This document shows, piece after piece, positions 25,753 through 34,353 of a stretch of 49,461 nucleotides of DNA. The notes below the pieces were generated by a model. It was given only the letters and a program-made list of their open reading frames with translations, had not been told where the DNA came from and ran no database searches. This stretch comes from Halobellus clavatus. Lineage in GTDB: Archaea > Halobacteriota > Halobacteria > Halobacteriales > Haloferacaceae. The position numbers and the translations under genes are program-made. The stretch is from the NCBI RefSeq assembly GCF_900107195.1, contig NZ_FNPB01000019.1, positions 1 to 49,461 of the forward strand, read 5' to 3'. Every line of letters begins with the position of its first letter. Positions within the stretch are counted from its first letter, which is position 1.

Positions 25753-26646
25753 ATGAGCCAACAAAACACCGACGAACAGACGACGAGCGAACAGGACGCG
25801 GGAGACGGCGGGTCGCCCGATCCGACCGACGACGAGATGCTGATCCAGACCGACGTCTCGGAAAGCGTCGATGAGACGAGCGGGACCCGCCGGCGCGAGA
25901 CCGTGGTTCGCGCCGAACACGTCGACGTCTGGTACGACGACAACCAGGCGCTGTCCGACATCACGATGGAGATTCCCGAACAGAGCGTCACCGCGATGGT
26001 CGGGCCGTCGGGCTGTGGGAAGTCGACCTTCCTCCGGTGCATCAACCGGATGAACGACCTCATCGACAGCGCCCGCGTGGAAGGGGACCTCTATCTCCGG
26101 GGCAAGAACGTCTACGACGACGACGTCGACCCCGTGGCGCTCCGCCGCCGGGTCGGGATGGTCTTCCAGAAACCCAACCCGTTCCCGAAGAGCATCTACG
26201 ACAACGTCACCTACGGGCTCGAGATCCAGGACAAAGGCGGCGACTACGACGAGATCGTCGAGCGCTCGCTCAAGCGGGCCGCGCTGTGGGACGAGGTCAA
26301 CGATCAACTCGACGAGTCCGGACTCGAACTCTCCGGCGGGCAGCAGCAACGACTCTGCATCGCCCGTGCCATCGCACCCGACCCGGAGGTCCTGTTGATG
26401 GACGAGCCCGCCTCAGCGCTCGATCCGGTCGCGACCTCCCAGATCGAAGACCTCATCGAGGAACTCGCCCGCGACTACACGGTCGTCATCGTCACGCACA
26501 ACATGCAACAGGCCGCGCGGATCTCCGATCAGACGGCGGTGTTCCTCACCGGCGGGGAACTCGTCGAGTTCGACGACACCCAGAAGATCTTCGAGAACCC
26601 AGAGAGCCAGCGCGTCGAGGACTACATCACCGGAAAGTTCGGATAG
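25753..26646 (+). CDS. pstB: Phosphate ABC transporter ATPase PstB
   Basis: A 297-residue ABC ATPase powering phosphate import. Walker [10 protein letters not shown] is at residues 84-92, the signature motif is LSGGQQQR, Walker B is VLLMDEPAS, and the H-loop is in [12 protein letters not shown]. The first about 50 residues are an acidic haloarchaeal tail. The ATG at 25753 is used; a GTG at 25738 overlapping the pstA stop (GTGA) would add five residues. Fourth gene of the operon. Confidence 0.95.
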   Translation: MSQQNTDEQTTSEQDAGDGGSPDPTDDEMLIQTDVSESVDETSGTRRRETVVRAEHVDVWYDDNQALSDITMEIPEQSVTAMVGPSGCGKSTFLRCINRMNDLIDSARVEGDLYLRGKNVYDDDVDPVALRRRVGMVFQKPNPFPKSIYDNVTYGLEIQDKGGDYDEIVERSLKRAALWDEVNDQLDESGLELSGGQQQRLCIARAIAPDPEVLLMDEPASALDPVATSQIEDLIEELARDYTVVIVTHNMQQAARISDQTAVFLTGGELVEFDDTQKIFENPESQRVEDYITGKFG

Positions 26647-26723
26647 CGCGGCTCGCAGGACGTACCCGCAGCAGTCTCGGATCGCACGACACGCTTATAC
26701 TTCCAACCCGTGTGGCGTCAGGT

Positions 26724-27401
26724 ATGCCACGACACGGATATCAGGAGTCTCTCTCTGACCTCCGCGAGGATGTCCTCTATATGAGCGAAATCGTCGCCGA
26801 GCGTCTTCGGTGGGGACTCGACGCACTCGAACAGAAGGAAGGGTCGACGGCGAGGGCAGTCATCGACGGCGACGACGAGGTCAATCAGATGTACCTCGAG
26901 TTAGAGGGCGAGTGCGTCGATCTGATCGCACTCCAGCAGCCGGTCGCCTCGGACCTCCGGTTCATCGCGGCGACGTTCAAGATCATCACCGACCTCGAGC
27001 GGATCGGTGACCTCGCGGTGAATCTCGCACAGTACGCGCTGGACGCCGACCAGGACGTCTTCCCCGAGGTCGACGTCCAGCAGATCGGCGTCGAGACGCT
27101 CGAGATGCTCGACGCGGCGATGGAAGCGTACGCCGAAGAGGATCCCGAGGCCTGCTACGCTGTCGCCGAGCGAGACGACGAACTCGACGCGATGTGCGAG
27201 GCGGCGAGCACGACCGTCGTCCGCGACCTCATCGAGAGCGACCCGTTCGGCGAGGACGATGCCGACGCGGAGGCGTATATGCAGGACATCTCGCGGCTCC
27301 TGCTGACGGTCCGTGATCTTGAACGGGTCGGCGACCACGCGGTCAACATCGCCGCCCGGTCGCTGTATATGATCGAAGACGACGCGGAACTGCTGTACTG
27401 A
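26724..27401 (+). CDS. phoU: Phosphate signalling complex protein PhoU
   Basis: A 225-residue two-bundle PhoU that links the Pst transporter to phosphate signalling. Each half carries the metal-binding pattern: DLERIGDLAVNLAQYA in the first and DLERVGDHAVNIAARS in the second. The start at 26724 is fixed by CTTATACTT at 26695-26703, so it has its own leaderless promoter besides following pstB by 77 nt. Unlike the divergent AbrB-PhoU protein it has no DNA-binding domain. Confidence 0.93.
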   Translation: MPRHGYQESLSDLREDVLYMSEIVAERLRWGLDALEQKEGSTARAVIDGDDEVNQMYLELEGECVDLIALQQPVASDLRFIAATFKIITDLERIGDLAVNLAQYALDADQDVFPEVDVQQIGVETLEMLDAAMEAYAEEDPEACYAVAERDDELDAMCEAASTTVVRDLIESDPFGEDDADAEAYMQDISRLLLTVRDLERVGDHAVNIAARSLYMIEDDAELLY

Positions 27402-27426
27402 CGCGCTGGCGTCGCTGCTGCCGGCG

Positions 27427-28884
27427 CTAGAAGATGTTCGCCTGCCGGTAGACGCTGATCCCCTCGGCGGTGAGTTCGTAAGGCTTCGTCTCCCGCGAGT
27501 GGTTCGCGTCGCGGATCTTCTGAATCTCGATGGCCAGTCGCGTCTCGCGGAAGTCGCTCGGGCGGACGTACTGGAGGACGAACACGGCGTCCGCGAGGTA
27601 CTCGACGATCCCGAACCGCGAGGTGTAGGGGTTGTCTTCGCTCGCCTCCGAGGTCAGCAGAGTGGTGATGCCGGCGTTCTTCAGCGATCGTGAGAACCCG
27701 AACACCTGACTGCGTCGTCGCGGGGCGCTCTCGTACATCATCTCTAAGAGGGACACGGAGTCGAGCACGAGGCGGTCCGCCCCGAACTCCTCGATGAGGT
27801 CGGGCAGTTCGTTCTGGATGCTGTCGAGGCTGTTAGCCATCTCGATGGGGTCGATGTCGACGACAACCAAGCGGTCCTCTTCGATGTACTCCTCGAAGCC
27901 CCAGCCTTTCTCGTCGGCCGTGTCGACGATCCGCTGTTGACTCTCTTCGAGGGTGATGTAGACCGCGTCCTCGCCGTTCTCGAGGCCGTGTCGCAGGAAC
28001 TGGAGGCCGAAGGTGGTCTTCCCGGTTCCGGCCGATCCGATCGCAACCATCAGCGAGCGGCGGGGAACGCCACCGAGGATCATGTCGTCGAGGCCGTCGA
28101 TTCCGATGTCGATCCGGGGGAGGTCGGACTCGAACGCGCCGGCGTCGGGGTCGAAGCCCCCCGGAGCGCCGCCGAAGTCGTCGTCGAAGTCGTCGAACCC
28201 GAAGTCGTTGCCCGCGTCCTCGGAGCCGAACGGATCGGTACTCCCCTCGCCGCCGAAGGAATCACCCCTGTCGCCGCCGAAGGGGCTCGATCCACCGGCT
28301 TCCGCGCCGCCAGAGCCCGGTCCCTCGACGCTCGGGTCCGGGGCGTCCTGGAGCGCGGATGCGAAGTCCTCGTCGAACGGGCTCCCCCCGTCGTCGGTGG
28401 TGTCAGAATCGGTAGAAACCCGGCCGCGTCGGTCCTCGCCGGAGCGGTCGCTCCGGACGCCGGCGGACGTGCCCCGGTCTCGGTCGGTGACGCTGGAATC
28501 GCGGCCTGCGCCGTCTCTCACATCAGGATCGACGGAGCCCGACTCGTCTTCCGGGTCGGCATCGACGTCGTCGACGGTCGGCTCGAGGGTCGAGTTGGGA
28601 CCCCAGCTTTCGGGCTCGTCGTGGTCGTCGCTCTCGTCCCGACCGTCGTCTGCGTCGCGGTCGTCGCTCCCGTCCCGACCGTCGTCTGCGTCGCGGTCGT
28701 CGCTCCCGTCCCGACCGTCGTCTGCGTCGTGGCCGTCGCTTCCACCGTGCGTGTCGTGGCTGTCGCTCCCGTCCTGGCCCTCGGCGTCGGGTGCCGGCTC
28801 GTCCTCGCCGTCCGCGTTCTCGTCGTCCGCGTCCTCGCCGATCGCGCGCTCGAACCAATCGGCGTCGTCACTCACGGCACTCAC
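27427..28884 (-). CDS. KaiC-like RecA-superfamily ATPase with long disordered acidic N terminus
   Basis: A 485-residue protein. Residues 1 to about 250 are low-complexity, Asp/Gly/Ser-rich and probably disordered, including three 12-residue repeats of the type [12 protein letters not shown]. The C-terminal half is a single KaiC/RadA-like domain: [18 protein letters not shown], Walker [10 protein letters not shown] (283-291), [10 protein letters not shown] and [14 protein letters not shown] (Walker B region), ending YRQANIF. Such haloarchaeal proteins are thought to act in signalling or gene regulation (GvpD/HTR-associated types), but no specific role is known. GTG starts at 28884 or 28875 are both possible. 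It is convergent with phoU. Confidence 0.82.
   Translation of the reverse strand: MSAVSDDADWFERAIGEDADDENADGEDEPAPDAEGQDGSDSHDTHGGSDGHDADDGRDGSDDRDADDGRDGSDDRDADDGRDESDDHDEPESWGPNSTLEPTVDDVDADPEDESGSVDPDVRDGAGRDSSVTDRDRGTSAGVRSDRSGEDRRGRVSTDSDTTDDGGSPFDEDFASALQDAPDPSVEGPGSGGAEAGGSSPFGGDRGDSFGGEGSTDPFGSEDAGNDFGFDDFDDDFGGAPGGFDPDAGAFESDLPRIDIGIDGLDDMILGGVPRRSLMVAIGSAGTGKTTFGLQFLRHGLENGEDAVYITLEESQQRIVDTADEKGWGFEEYIEEDRLVVVDIDPIEMANSLDSIQNELPDLIEEFGADRLVLDSVSLLEMMYESAPRRRSQVFGFSRSLKNAGITTLLTSEASEDNPYTSRFGIVEYLADAVFVLQYVRPSDFRETRLAIEIQKIRDANHSRETKPYELTAEGISVYRQANIF
28624..28731 (-). repeat. Three 36-bp in-frame tandem repeats inside the KaiC-like gene
   Basis: Three copies of 36 bp begin at 28624, 28660 and 28696 with only one or two differences each. 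They encode a 12-residue Asp-rich unit. The length is a multiple of 3, so copy-number change keeps the frame. Confidence 0.9.
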
Positions 28885-29122
28885 CCGCTCCGCAGTCCTG
28901 GCCGGCGTCCGCGCCTCGTGGCGGACACCGGTGCCAATCGCGAATCTCTGCCATCACCGTCGTCGGAACGACGGCCGGCCCGGCTATGAATGTTGCCCGT
29001 GCGGAGCGAGCGAGGCGACATCGACCGTCGCCGTCGCCGCCGTCGCCGCCAGCGAGCCGAACCGGCAGGCTCGCCACGTGACGGAGTCCTTTTTGATCAG
29101 CGCGTGGAACCGACGAACCGAG

Positions 29123-29947
29123 ATGAAGGTGGCCATCGTCGCCCAGTGGGACAACGACCGGACCGCCCGGCTCGCGGGCGACCTCCGGGAGCGGCTCCGC
29201 GCGGAGGACGTCACCGTGTGGATCGACGCGGCGACGGCCGCAGAACTCGACGTGCCAGGACACGCCGTCAGCACGTTCGGACAGGCCGACCTCGTCGTCA
29301 GTATCGGCGGCGACGGGACGTTCCTCTTCGCCGCGCACGGCGCGGGGAACACCCCGATCCTCGGCGTCAACCTCGGCGAGGTGGGCTTTCTCAACGCCGT
29401 CAACCCCGAGGACGCCGTCGACGCCGTGCTGAAGGAAGTGCGTCGCTTCCGCGAGGAGGGCGACCTCCCGACGCGGACGGTCCCGCGACTCCGCGCGGAG
29501 ACCGGGACCCGGACGCTCCCGCCGGCGGTCAACGAGGTCGTCGTCCAGGGGGCCCGCCGCGGGCACGGTGGCGGAGCCTCGATCGAGGTCCGGATCGACG
29601 GATCGCAGTTCACCGAGGGCCACGCGGACGGGGTGCTCGTCGCGACGCCGACCGGTAGCACCGCGTACAACCTCAGCGAGGACGGCCCGCTCGTCCATCC
29701 GGGCGTGTCGGGACTCGTCGTGACCGAGATGGCTGACGTCACCGGCCGGCCGCCGCTGGTGGTCGACCGCGACGTGACGGTCACCGTCACCGTGACGGAC
29801 GCCGCGGAGGCCGTGGTCGTCGTCGACGGGCGCGTGCGCGAACCGGTCACGCCTCCGGTGGAGGTGGCGGTGTCGATCGCCGACGATCCCGTTCGGATGG
29901 CCGGCCCCGCGTCCGATTTCTTCGAGGCACTCGGGAAACTGGACTGA
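29123..29947 (+). CDS. nadK: NAD kinase
   Basis: A 274-residue enzyme that phosphorylates NAD+ to NADP+ with ATP or polyphosphate. The GGDGT motif is at residues 62-66, followed by the substrate region (PAVNEVVVQ, the conserved NE pair) and the Gly-rich [18 protein letters not shown]. The ATG at 29123 is the first codon giving homologous sequence ([13 protein letters not shown]); longer upstream frames run over the KaiC-like gene on the other strand. No operon partner. The 244 nt after it hold no visible gene. Confidence 0.93.
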   Translation: MKVAIVAQWDNDRTARLAGDLRERLRAEDVTVWIDAATAAELDVPGHAVSTFGQADLVVSIGGDGTFLFAAHGAGNTPILGVNLGEVGFLNAVNPEDAVDAVLKEVRRFREEGDLPTRTVPRLRAETGTRTLPPAVNEVVVQGARRGHGGGASIEVRIDGSQFTEGHADGVLVATPTGSTAYNLSEDGPLVHPGVSGLVVTEMADVTGRPPLVVDRDVTVTVTVTDAAEAVVVVDGRVREPVTPPVEVAVSIADDPVRMAGPASDFFEALGKLD

Positions 29948-30191
29948 GCTCCGGTTCGCAGGGGCGGCCCCCGTGGTGATCCGATGCCACCGGATGCCGG
30001 CCCGTCCCTGACGGTCGCGAGTCGATCGCGCGCAGCCGACATACTCGAAGCGGTCGCCCCGGTGTCCGATACGATCGGGACACTTCACGGCACGAACGGA
30101 CAGTATCGGCCCTGAGAGTGGTGATGCTGCCGCCTTCGGAGAGCCACTCGTATAGCAATCCACATTAACCCCGAACCCGAATCGGTCAAAT

Positions 30192-31436
30192 ATGACTCAG
30201 TCGTACGTCATCATCGGCGACGGTGTTGCGGGCAGTTCCGCCGCCGAGACGCTCCGCGAGGAGGACCCTGACGCCGATGTGACCGTCATCACAGACGAGG
30301 GGGAAGCCCTGTACAACCGGATCCTCATCAAGGAGTTCGCCAAGGGGAAACTCCCCGAAGCGCCGATCTCGATCCACGACGAGTCGTGGTACGAGGAGCG
30401 CGACATCGACCTCCAACTCAACACTCTGGTTGTAGACATCGACGTCGAGGGCCACACGCTGGAGACGCACGAGGGCGACGTCCACGAATGGGACAAACTC
30501 CTCGTCGCGACAGGCGGGACACCGACACAACTTCCCGTCGGCAACTCCGACGCCGACGGCGTCCACCACTTCTGGACGTTCCAGGACGCTCGCGCGATCA
30601 AGAACCACATCGAAGAAGCCGACAACTCCGTGATCGTCGGGGCCGGCCTGCTCGGCATCGACCTCGCGGCGATCACGGCTGCCCAGGACGTCGAGGGGAA
30701 ATACCTGATGCGCGGGGACTGCTGGTGGCGCTACGCGCTCTCCGAAGAGGGTGCAGAGATCATCCACGACGCGCTGCGCGAGCGGGACGTCGAACCCGTC
30801 TTCCAGTCGGGCGTCGACCACTTCGAGACCGACGACGACGGCCAGGTCACGACCGCCGTCGACCCCAACGGCGACGAGTACGACGCCGACTTCGTCGGGA
30901 TCGCGATCGGCCTGAACTTCAACACGGAGATCCTCCAGGACACCCCGATCGAGTGCGACGACGGCATCATCGTCGACGAGTATATGCAGACGAACCACGA
31001 GGACGTCTTCGCCGCGGGCGACATCACGGAGTTCAACGACCTGCTCCTGGGCGAACGCGCACAGAACGGCGCGTGGGGCTCCGCGAAAGAGCAGGGCTCG
31101 ATCGCCGCACAGAATATGGTCGACTACGGCTCAGAGCCGTTCGAGTGGGTCTCCTCGTACTCGATTACCCACTTCGACTTCCCGTTCCTCTCGTTCGGGC
31201 ACCCGACCCTCGGCGACGACGAGGCCGAGGCCAAGTACTCCGACACCGAGTGGCGGCGGCTGGCGTTCAAAGACGGCCGAATCGTCGGCGGCGTCCTGAT
31301 CGGCGATCTCTCGCCGCAGTCGAAGTACAAGAAACTGATGCGCGAGCGACGCGTCGTCGCCGACCAGAAGGACATCCTGATGAAGCAGAACTTCGAGATC
31401 GACGAACTCGAACTCGAAGGGACGCCCGCTGAGTAA
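30192..31436 (+). CDS. FAD-dependent NAD(P)-disulfide-type oxidoreductase
   Basis: A 414-residue flavoprotein of the pyridine nucleotide-disulfide oxidoreductase class II group. The N-terminal FAD-binding loop is GDGVAG (residues 9-14), the NAD(P)H loop is VIVGAGLLGID (about 152-162), and the second FAD contact is VFAAGDITEF. There is no redox Cys pair, so it probably reduces a small carrier such as rubredoxin, ferredoxin or a quinone, or is a nitrite-reductase-like NADH subunit. The C-terminal 60 residues are helical and charged. CATTAACC sits at leaderless distance from the start. Monocistronic. Confidence 0.85.
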   Translation: MTQSYVIIGDGVAGSSAAETLREEDPDADVTVITDEGEALYNRILIKEFAKGKLPEAPISIHDESWYEERDIDLQLNTLVVDIDVEGHTLETHEGDVHEWDKLLVATGGTPTQLPVGNSDADGVHHFWTFQDARAIKNHIEEADNSVIVGAGLLGIDLAAITAAQDVEGKYLMRGDCWWRYALSEEGAEIIHDALRERDVEPVFQSGVDHFETDDDGQVTTAVDPNGDEYDADFVGIAIGLNFNTEILQDTPIECDDGIIVDEYMQTNHEDVFAAGDITEFNDLLLGERAQNGAWGSAKEQGSIAAQNMVDYGSEPFEWVSSYSITHFDFPFLSFGHPTLGDDEAEAKYSDTEWRRLAFKDGRIVGGVLIGDLSPQSKYKKLMRERRVVADQKDILMKQNFEIDELELEGTPAE

Positions 31437-31523
31437 CGTCGCCGACTGGCCGACCACGACGGACTGAGTTTCTTCTGCGGGTGTGTTCTGGGGGGCCGAA
31501 TCGACGCCGGCCGGGCAGTTACG

Positions 31524-31566
31524 ACTGCGCTGACCGGACAGTCACAACTGCGCTGACCGGACAGTC
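31524..31566. repeat. Two 20-bp direct repeats in the 31437-31641 gap
   Basis: ACTGCGCTGACCGGACAGTC occurs at 31524-31543 and again at 31547-31566 (23-bp period). A third, shorter relic (CCGGGCAGTTACGACTGCGC) lies just upstream. No coding or structural role is apparent. The rest of the gap holds only the TCTTTATGAT promoter of the next gene. Confidence 0.7.
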
Positions 31567-31641
31567 GGGATGGCCCCGGCCGCCGGGTCCGTCCGGGGAT
31601 CCGACGCAATCTTTATGATCTTTTGTGCACTTTGGTATCGT

Positions 31642-31872
31642 ATGTCACGGTCACTGCAGAGTAGTGGGGACGCGGACGTTCGGTCCGTGATCGTCGAGTG
31701 CGACGCCGCAGATATCGAGCCGACGGACCGAGTCCGCCATATCGACCAGTTGTCGCCGCGGGACCGGCGGGAGGTGTTCGACGCCGTCGAGGGATCGAGC
31801 CCCGCAGCCGATCTTCAGGGCCTCGAGTCCGGGGACGTGATCCGATTCACCGAGTACTACCGCGTCGTGTGA
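31642..31872 (+). CDS. Small acidic haloarchaeal protein
   Basis: A 76-residue soluble acidic protein (MSRSLQSSGDADVRSVIVE ... GDVIRFTEYYRVV). The last about 20 residues, LQGLESGDVIRFTEYYRVV, look like a small beta strand-turn-strand that recurs in haloarchaeal proteins of unknown function. CTTTATGA at 31609-31616 supports a leaderless ATG at 31642. No catalytic motif. It could be a protein-interaction module. Confidence 0.65.
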   Translation: MSRSLQSSGDADVRSVIVECDAADIEPTDRVRHIDQLSPRDRREVFDAVEGSSPAADLQGLESGDVIRFTEYYRVV

Positions 31873-31948
31873 GGAGTATCGAGCGCGTCCGGGGGTATCG
31901 TCGGGGCGGACCGATGCAGTTTTCGGCGGGTGGCCGATATCACGGGGT

Positions 31949-32392
31949 ATGAGCGACGAGTCCTCACGCGGGGGTGCCCCCGGCGGCGGCGACGCCGACA
32001 TGACGCTAGCGTTCGAGTTGGACGCGCTGCGAAACCTCGCAGACCCGACCGCCGTGTTCAACGACGCTCGCCAGTGGACGGAGTACGTCGGCGTCGTGAG
32101 CGAGAAACCCACGTACGTCGTCACGAACTACACCCGCAAGCACCGGGTTCGACAGGACTTCTTCTCGGGACCGCGTGGCGTCCAAGAGAGCCTCGAGAAC
32201 GTCAAAGAGCAGTTCGACACCGACCGACACGTCTTCGTCGGCGTCTCCGAGGAGGACGAAGAAATCGCCGAGGCCGCAGGCTGGGAGTACCTGCCGCTGC
32301 AGAGTGCAGCCGATGCGGCCGGGTGGCGAATCGCGGGAAGCGCTGGGTCACAGGACCCCTTCGAGTCCAGCACCAGAGACGACTGGCCGTAA
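31949..32392 (+). CDS. Conserved haloarchaeal protein (possibly DUF7124-like)
   Basis: A 147-residue protein: a flexible Gly-rich N-terminal tail, a compact domain (MTLAFELDALRNLADPTAVF, RQWTEYVGVVSEKPTYVVT, FFSGPRGVQESLENV, TDRHVFVGVSEEDEEIAE) and an acidic tail. I believe it belongs to a haloarchaeal family of unknown function; the family number is from memory and unsure. No membrane or catalytic feature. After it, GGCGG CTGAAA CCGCC (about 32411-32426) could form a small hairpin before the mptA promoter. Confidence 0.7.
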   Translation: MSDESSRGGAPGGGDADMTLAFELDALRNLADPTAVFNDARQWTEYVGVVSEKPTYVVTNYTRKHRVRQDFFSGPRGVQESLENVKEQFDTDRHVFVGVSEEDEEIAEAAGWEYLPLQSAADAAGWRIAGSAGSQDPFESSTRDDWP

Positions 32393-32477
32393 GCTATTTG
32401 TCGGGTAGGCGGCTGAAACCGCCAGTATTCTTCAGGTAACGAAAGCGTTAATCGAACTGGGTTCTTCCCATTTTACG

Positions 32478-33416
32478 ATGAGTCACCAACTTCCTGACGT
32501 ACAGGCGAGCCAACCCGACGTCACGGTCGGGTTGAGTCAGGTCGGCGTCACAGGCGTCGACAAGCTCGTCAAACTCGCCCGGGACGGCAGGCAGCGCCCG
32601 CTCGTCCTGATGGCGGAGTTCGAGGTGTTTGTCGATCTTCCCAGTGGCCGCAAAGGCATCGATATGAGTCGAAACATGCAGGTCATCGACGAGACGCTGG
32701 AGTCGGCCGTCTCCGAGCCGACGTTCCGCGTCGAAGACATGTGCGGCGACGCGGCCGAACGCCTGCTCGCGAAACACGAGTACACCTCCACCGCCGAGGT
32801 CCGGATGACAGCGGACTTCGTCGTCCGCGAAGATACGCCCGCGAGCGGCCTCGCGACCCAGAGCACGATCTCGATCGTCGCGAGCGCGACCGCGACCGAC
32901 GAGGGCACCCGCGAGGAGATCGGCGCCGAGGTCACGGGAATGACGGTCTGTCCGTGCTCTCAGGGAATGTCGGCTTCCCGTGCACGTGACGTCCTGCACG
33001 ACCTGAAAGTCGACGACGAAACCATCGACGAGTTCCTCGAGAAAGTCCCGCAACCGGGGCACTCCCAGCGCGGGCACGCAACGCTGACGGTCACCGCAGA
33101 CGGGTCACCGGACGTCGATCTGATGGAGATTGCCGAACTCGCCCGCGACTCGATGTCCGCGCGAATCTACAACCTCGCAAAGCGGCCCGACGAGGACCAC
33201 ATGACCTACGAGGCCCACGCCGATGCCAAATTCGTCGAGGACTGCGTCCGCTCGATGGCCGAGCAGGTCGTCGAGGAGTTCGACCACCTCGACGACGACG
33301 CCGTCGTCCGGATGAAACAATCGAACGACGAGTCGATCCACCAGCACAACGCTCACGCCGAGCGGGAAGTCACGCTCGAACAGTTGCGCAGCGAAGTGAA
33401 CGGCAGCGGCGCGTAA
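32478..33416 (+). CDS. mptA: GTP cyclohydrolase MptA (GTP cyclohydrolase IV type)
   Basis: A 312-residue FolE2/MptA enzyme that opens GTP to a dihydroneopterin cyclic phosphate, the first step toward tetrahydrofolate/methanopterin and the preQ0/archaeosine precursor. The T-fold halves contain [12 protein letters not shown]-type sequence ([17 protein letters not shown]) and the metal-site TVCPCSQG (C158, C160). [11 protein letters not shown] carries the conserved His. GTTAATC about 30 nt upstream indicates a leaderless start. It is convergent with the TrmB gene, 21 nt apart. Confidence 0.92.
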   Translation: MSHQLPDVQASQPDVTVGLSQVGVTGVDKLVKLARDGRQRPLVLMAEFEVFVDLPSGRKGIDMSRNMQVIDETLESAVSEPTFRVEDMCGDAAERLLAKHEYTSTAEVRMTADFVVREDTPASGLATQSTISIVASATATDEGTREEIGAEVTGMTVCPCSQGMSASRARDVLHDLKVDDETIDEFLEKVPQPGHSQRGHATLTVTADGSPDVDLMEIAELARDSMSARIYNLAKRPDEDHMTYEAHADAKFVEDCVRSMAEQVVEEFDHLDDDAVVRMKQSNDESIHQHNAHAEREVTLEQLRSEVNGSGA

Positions 33417-33437
33417 TCCGCACCACTCGCGCTTCAC

Positions 33438-34265
33438 TCACTGCGCTTCGCTGCTGAGCGACGCCGGCGCCAGCGGTTCGGCCGCCTCCCACGTCGGGTC
33501 GAACACCTCCCGAACGTCCGCGGCGAAGTCCGGGTCCTTCAGATCGATCATCGCGAACGCCTCGGCCGGATCGAGCGGATTCGGCACCTCGATACACACC
33601 TCCGTGTCGTCGATGAGTTCGAACGTCCCCGAGAGCCCCGGCGCCGTCCGGACGTCGAAGTCGGCGTGATCCGCCAGGCGGTCGACGTACCGATCGCCGA
33701 CGCTCTCCGGCAACGAGTCGACGAGGGCAGGCGCCATCAGCACCGACACGTCGACGCCGCGGTCGAGCGCCGCTTCGAGTTCTTCGGCCACTTTGTCACC
33801 GAGCACGCCCAGGTCGAACTGCGGCGACACCGCGCCGGAGACGACCACGAGCGTGTCGTCGGCGGCCGCGAGTCGTTCGACGAGCAGTTCGGCGGACTCC
33901 TCGCTGCCGACTGCGGCCGTCCAGAACTGGCTCTCGACGGGATCGCTTGTCTCTAACTCGGCGGTGAGTTCGTCGACGACGCTCTCGTACTGCTCGGCCT
34001 GTTCGCGCAGTTCGCGACGCTTGTTCTCTAAGAGCCGATCGAGCGCCGTGTCGGGTTCGACGGCGACGTACTTCTTCGGACGGCTCGCGGCCTGACTGCG
34101 CACGAGGCTGTGCTGTTCGAGACTGTTGAGGACGTCGTAGATCCGCCCCATCGGGACGTCGCTCGTACGGGACAACTCCTTGGCGGTTGTCGCTCCGGTC
34201 CGGAGGAGCGAGCGGTACGCCCGTGCCTCATACTCCGACAGCCCGAGATCCCTGAGGGTGGCCAT
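33438..34265 (-). CDS. TrmB-family transcriptional regulator
   Basis: A 275-residue archaeal regulator. An N-terminal winged helix (MATLRDLGLSEYEARAYRSLL ... VPMGRIYDVLNSLEQHSLV) is followed by a coiled coil (about 85-115) and a C-terminal PLD-like sugar/effector-binding domain typical of TrmB proteins. These usually control sugar uptake or central metabolism; no sugar genes lie nearby, so the regulon is probably elsewhere. TTTTTATTC lies 20-27 nt before the ATG at 34265, giving a leaderless start, and the longer frame is rejected. Confidence 0.85.
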   Translation of the reverse strand: MATLRDLGLSEYEARAYRSLLRTGATTAKELSRTSDVPMGRIYDVLNSLEQHSLVRSQAASRPKKYVAVEPDTALDRLLENKRRELREQAEQYESVVDELTAELETSDPVESQFWTAAVGSEESAELLVERLAAADDTLVVVSGAVSPQFDLGVLGDKVAEELEAALDRGVDVSVLMAPALVDSLPESVGDRYVDRLADHADFDVRTAPGLSGTFELIDDTEVCIEVPNPLDPAEAFAMIDLKDPDFAADVREVFDPTWEAAEPLAPASLSSEAQ

Positions 34266-34353
34266 ACCGCTCCCTCTGTGGCCACGAATAAAAACGAACC
34301 GGAGGTTTACACGACTGACCGCTACCGCCGGTCGCCTCACTGGCAGCTGTCGA

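Noticed and set aside
28624-28731. CRISPR-like repeats
   Set aside because: 36-bp units without spacers, in frame inside a coding region.
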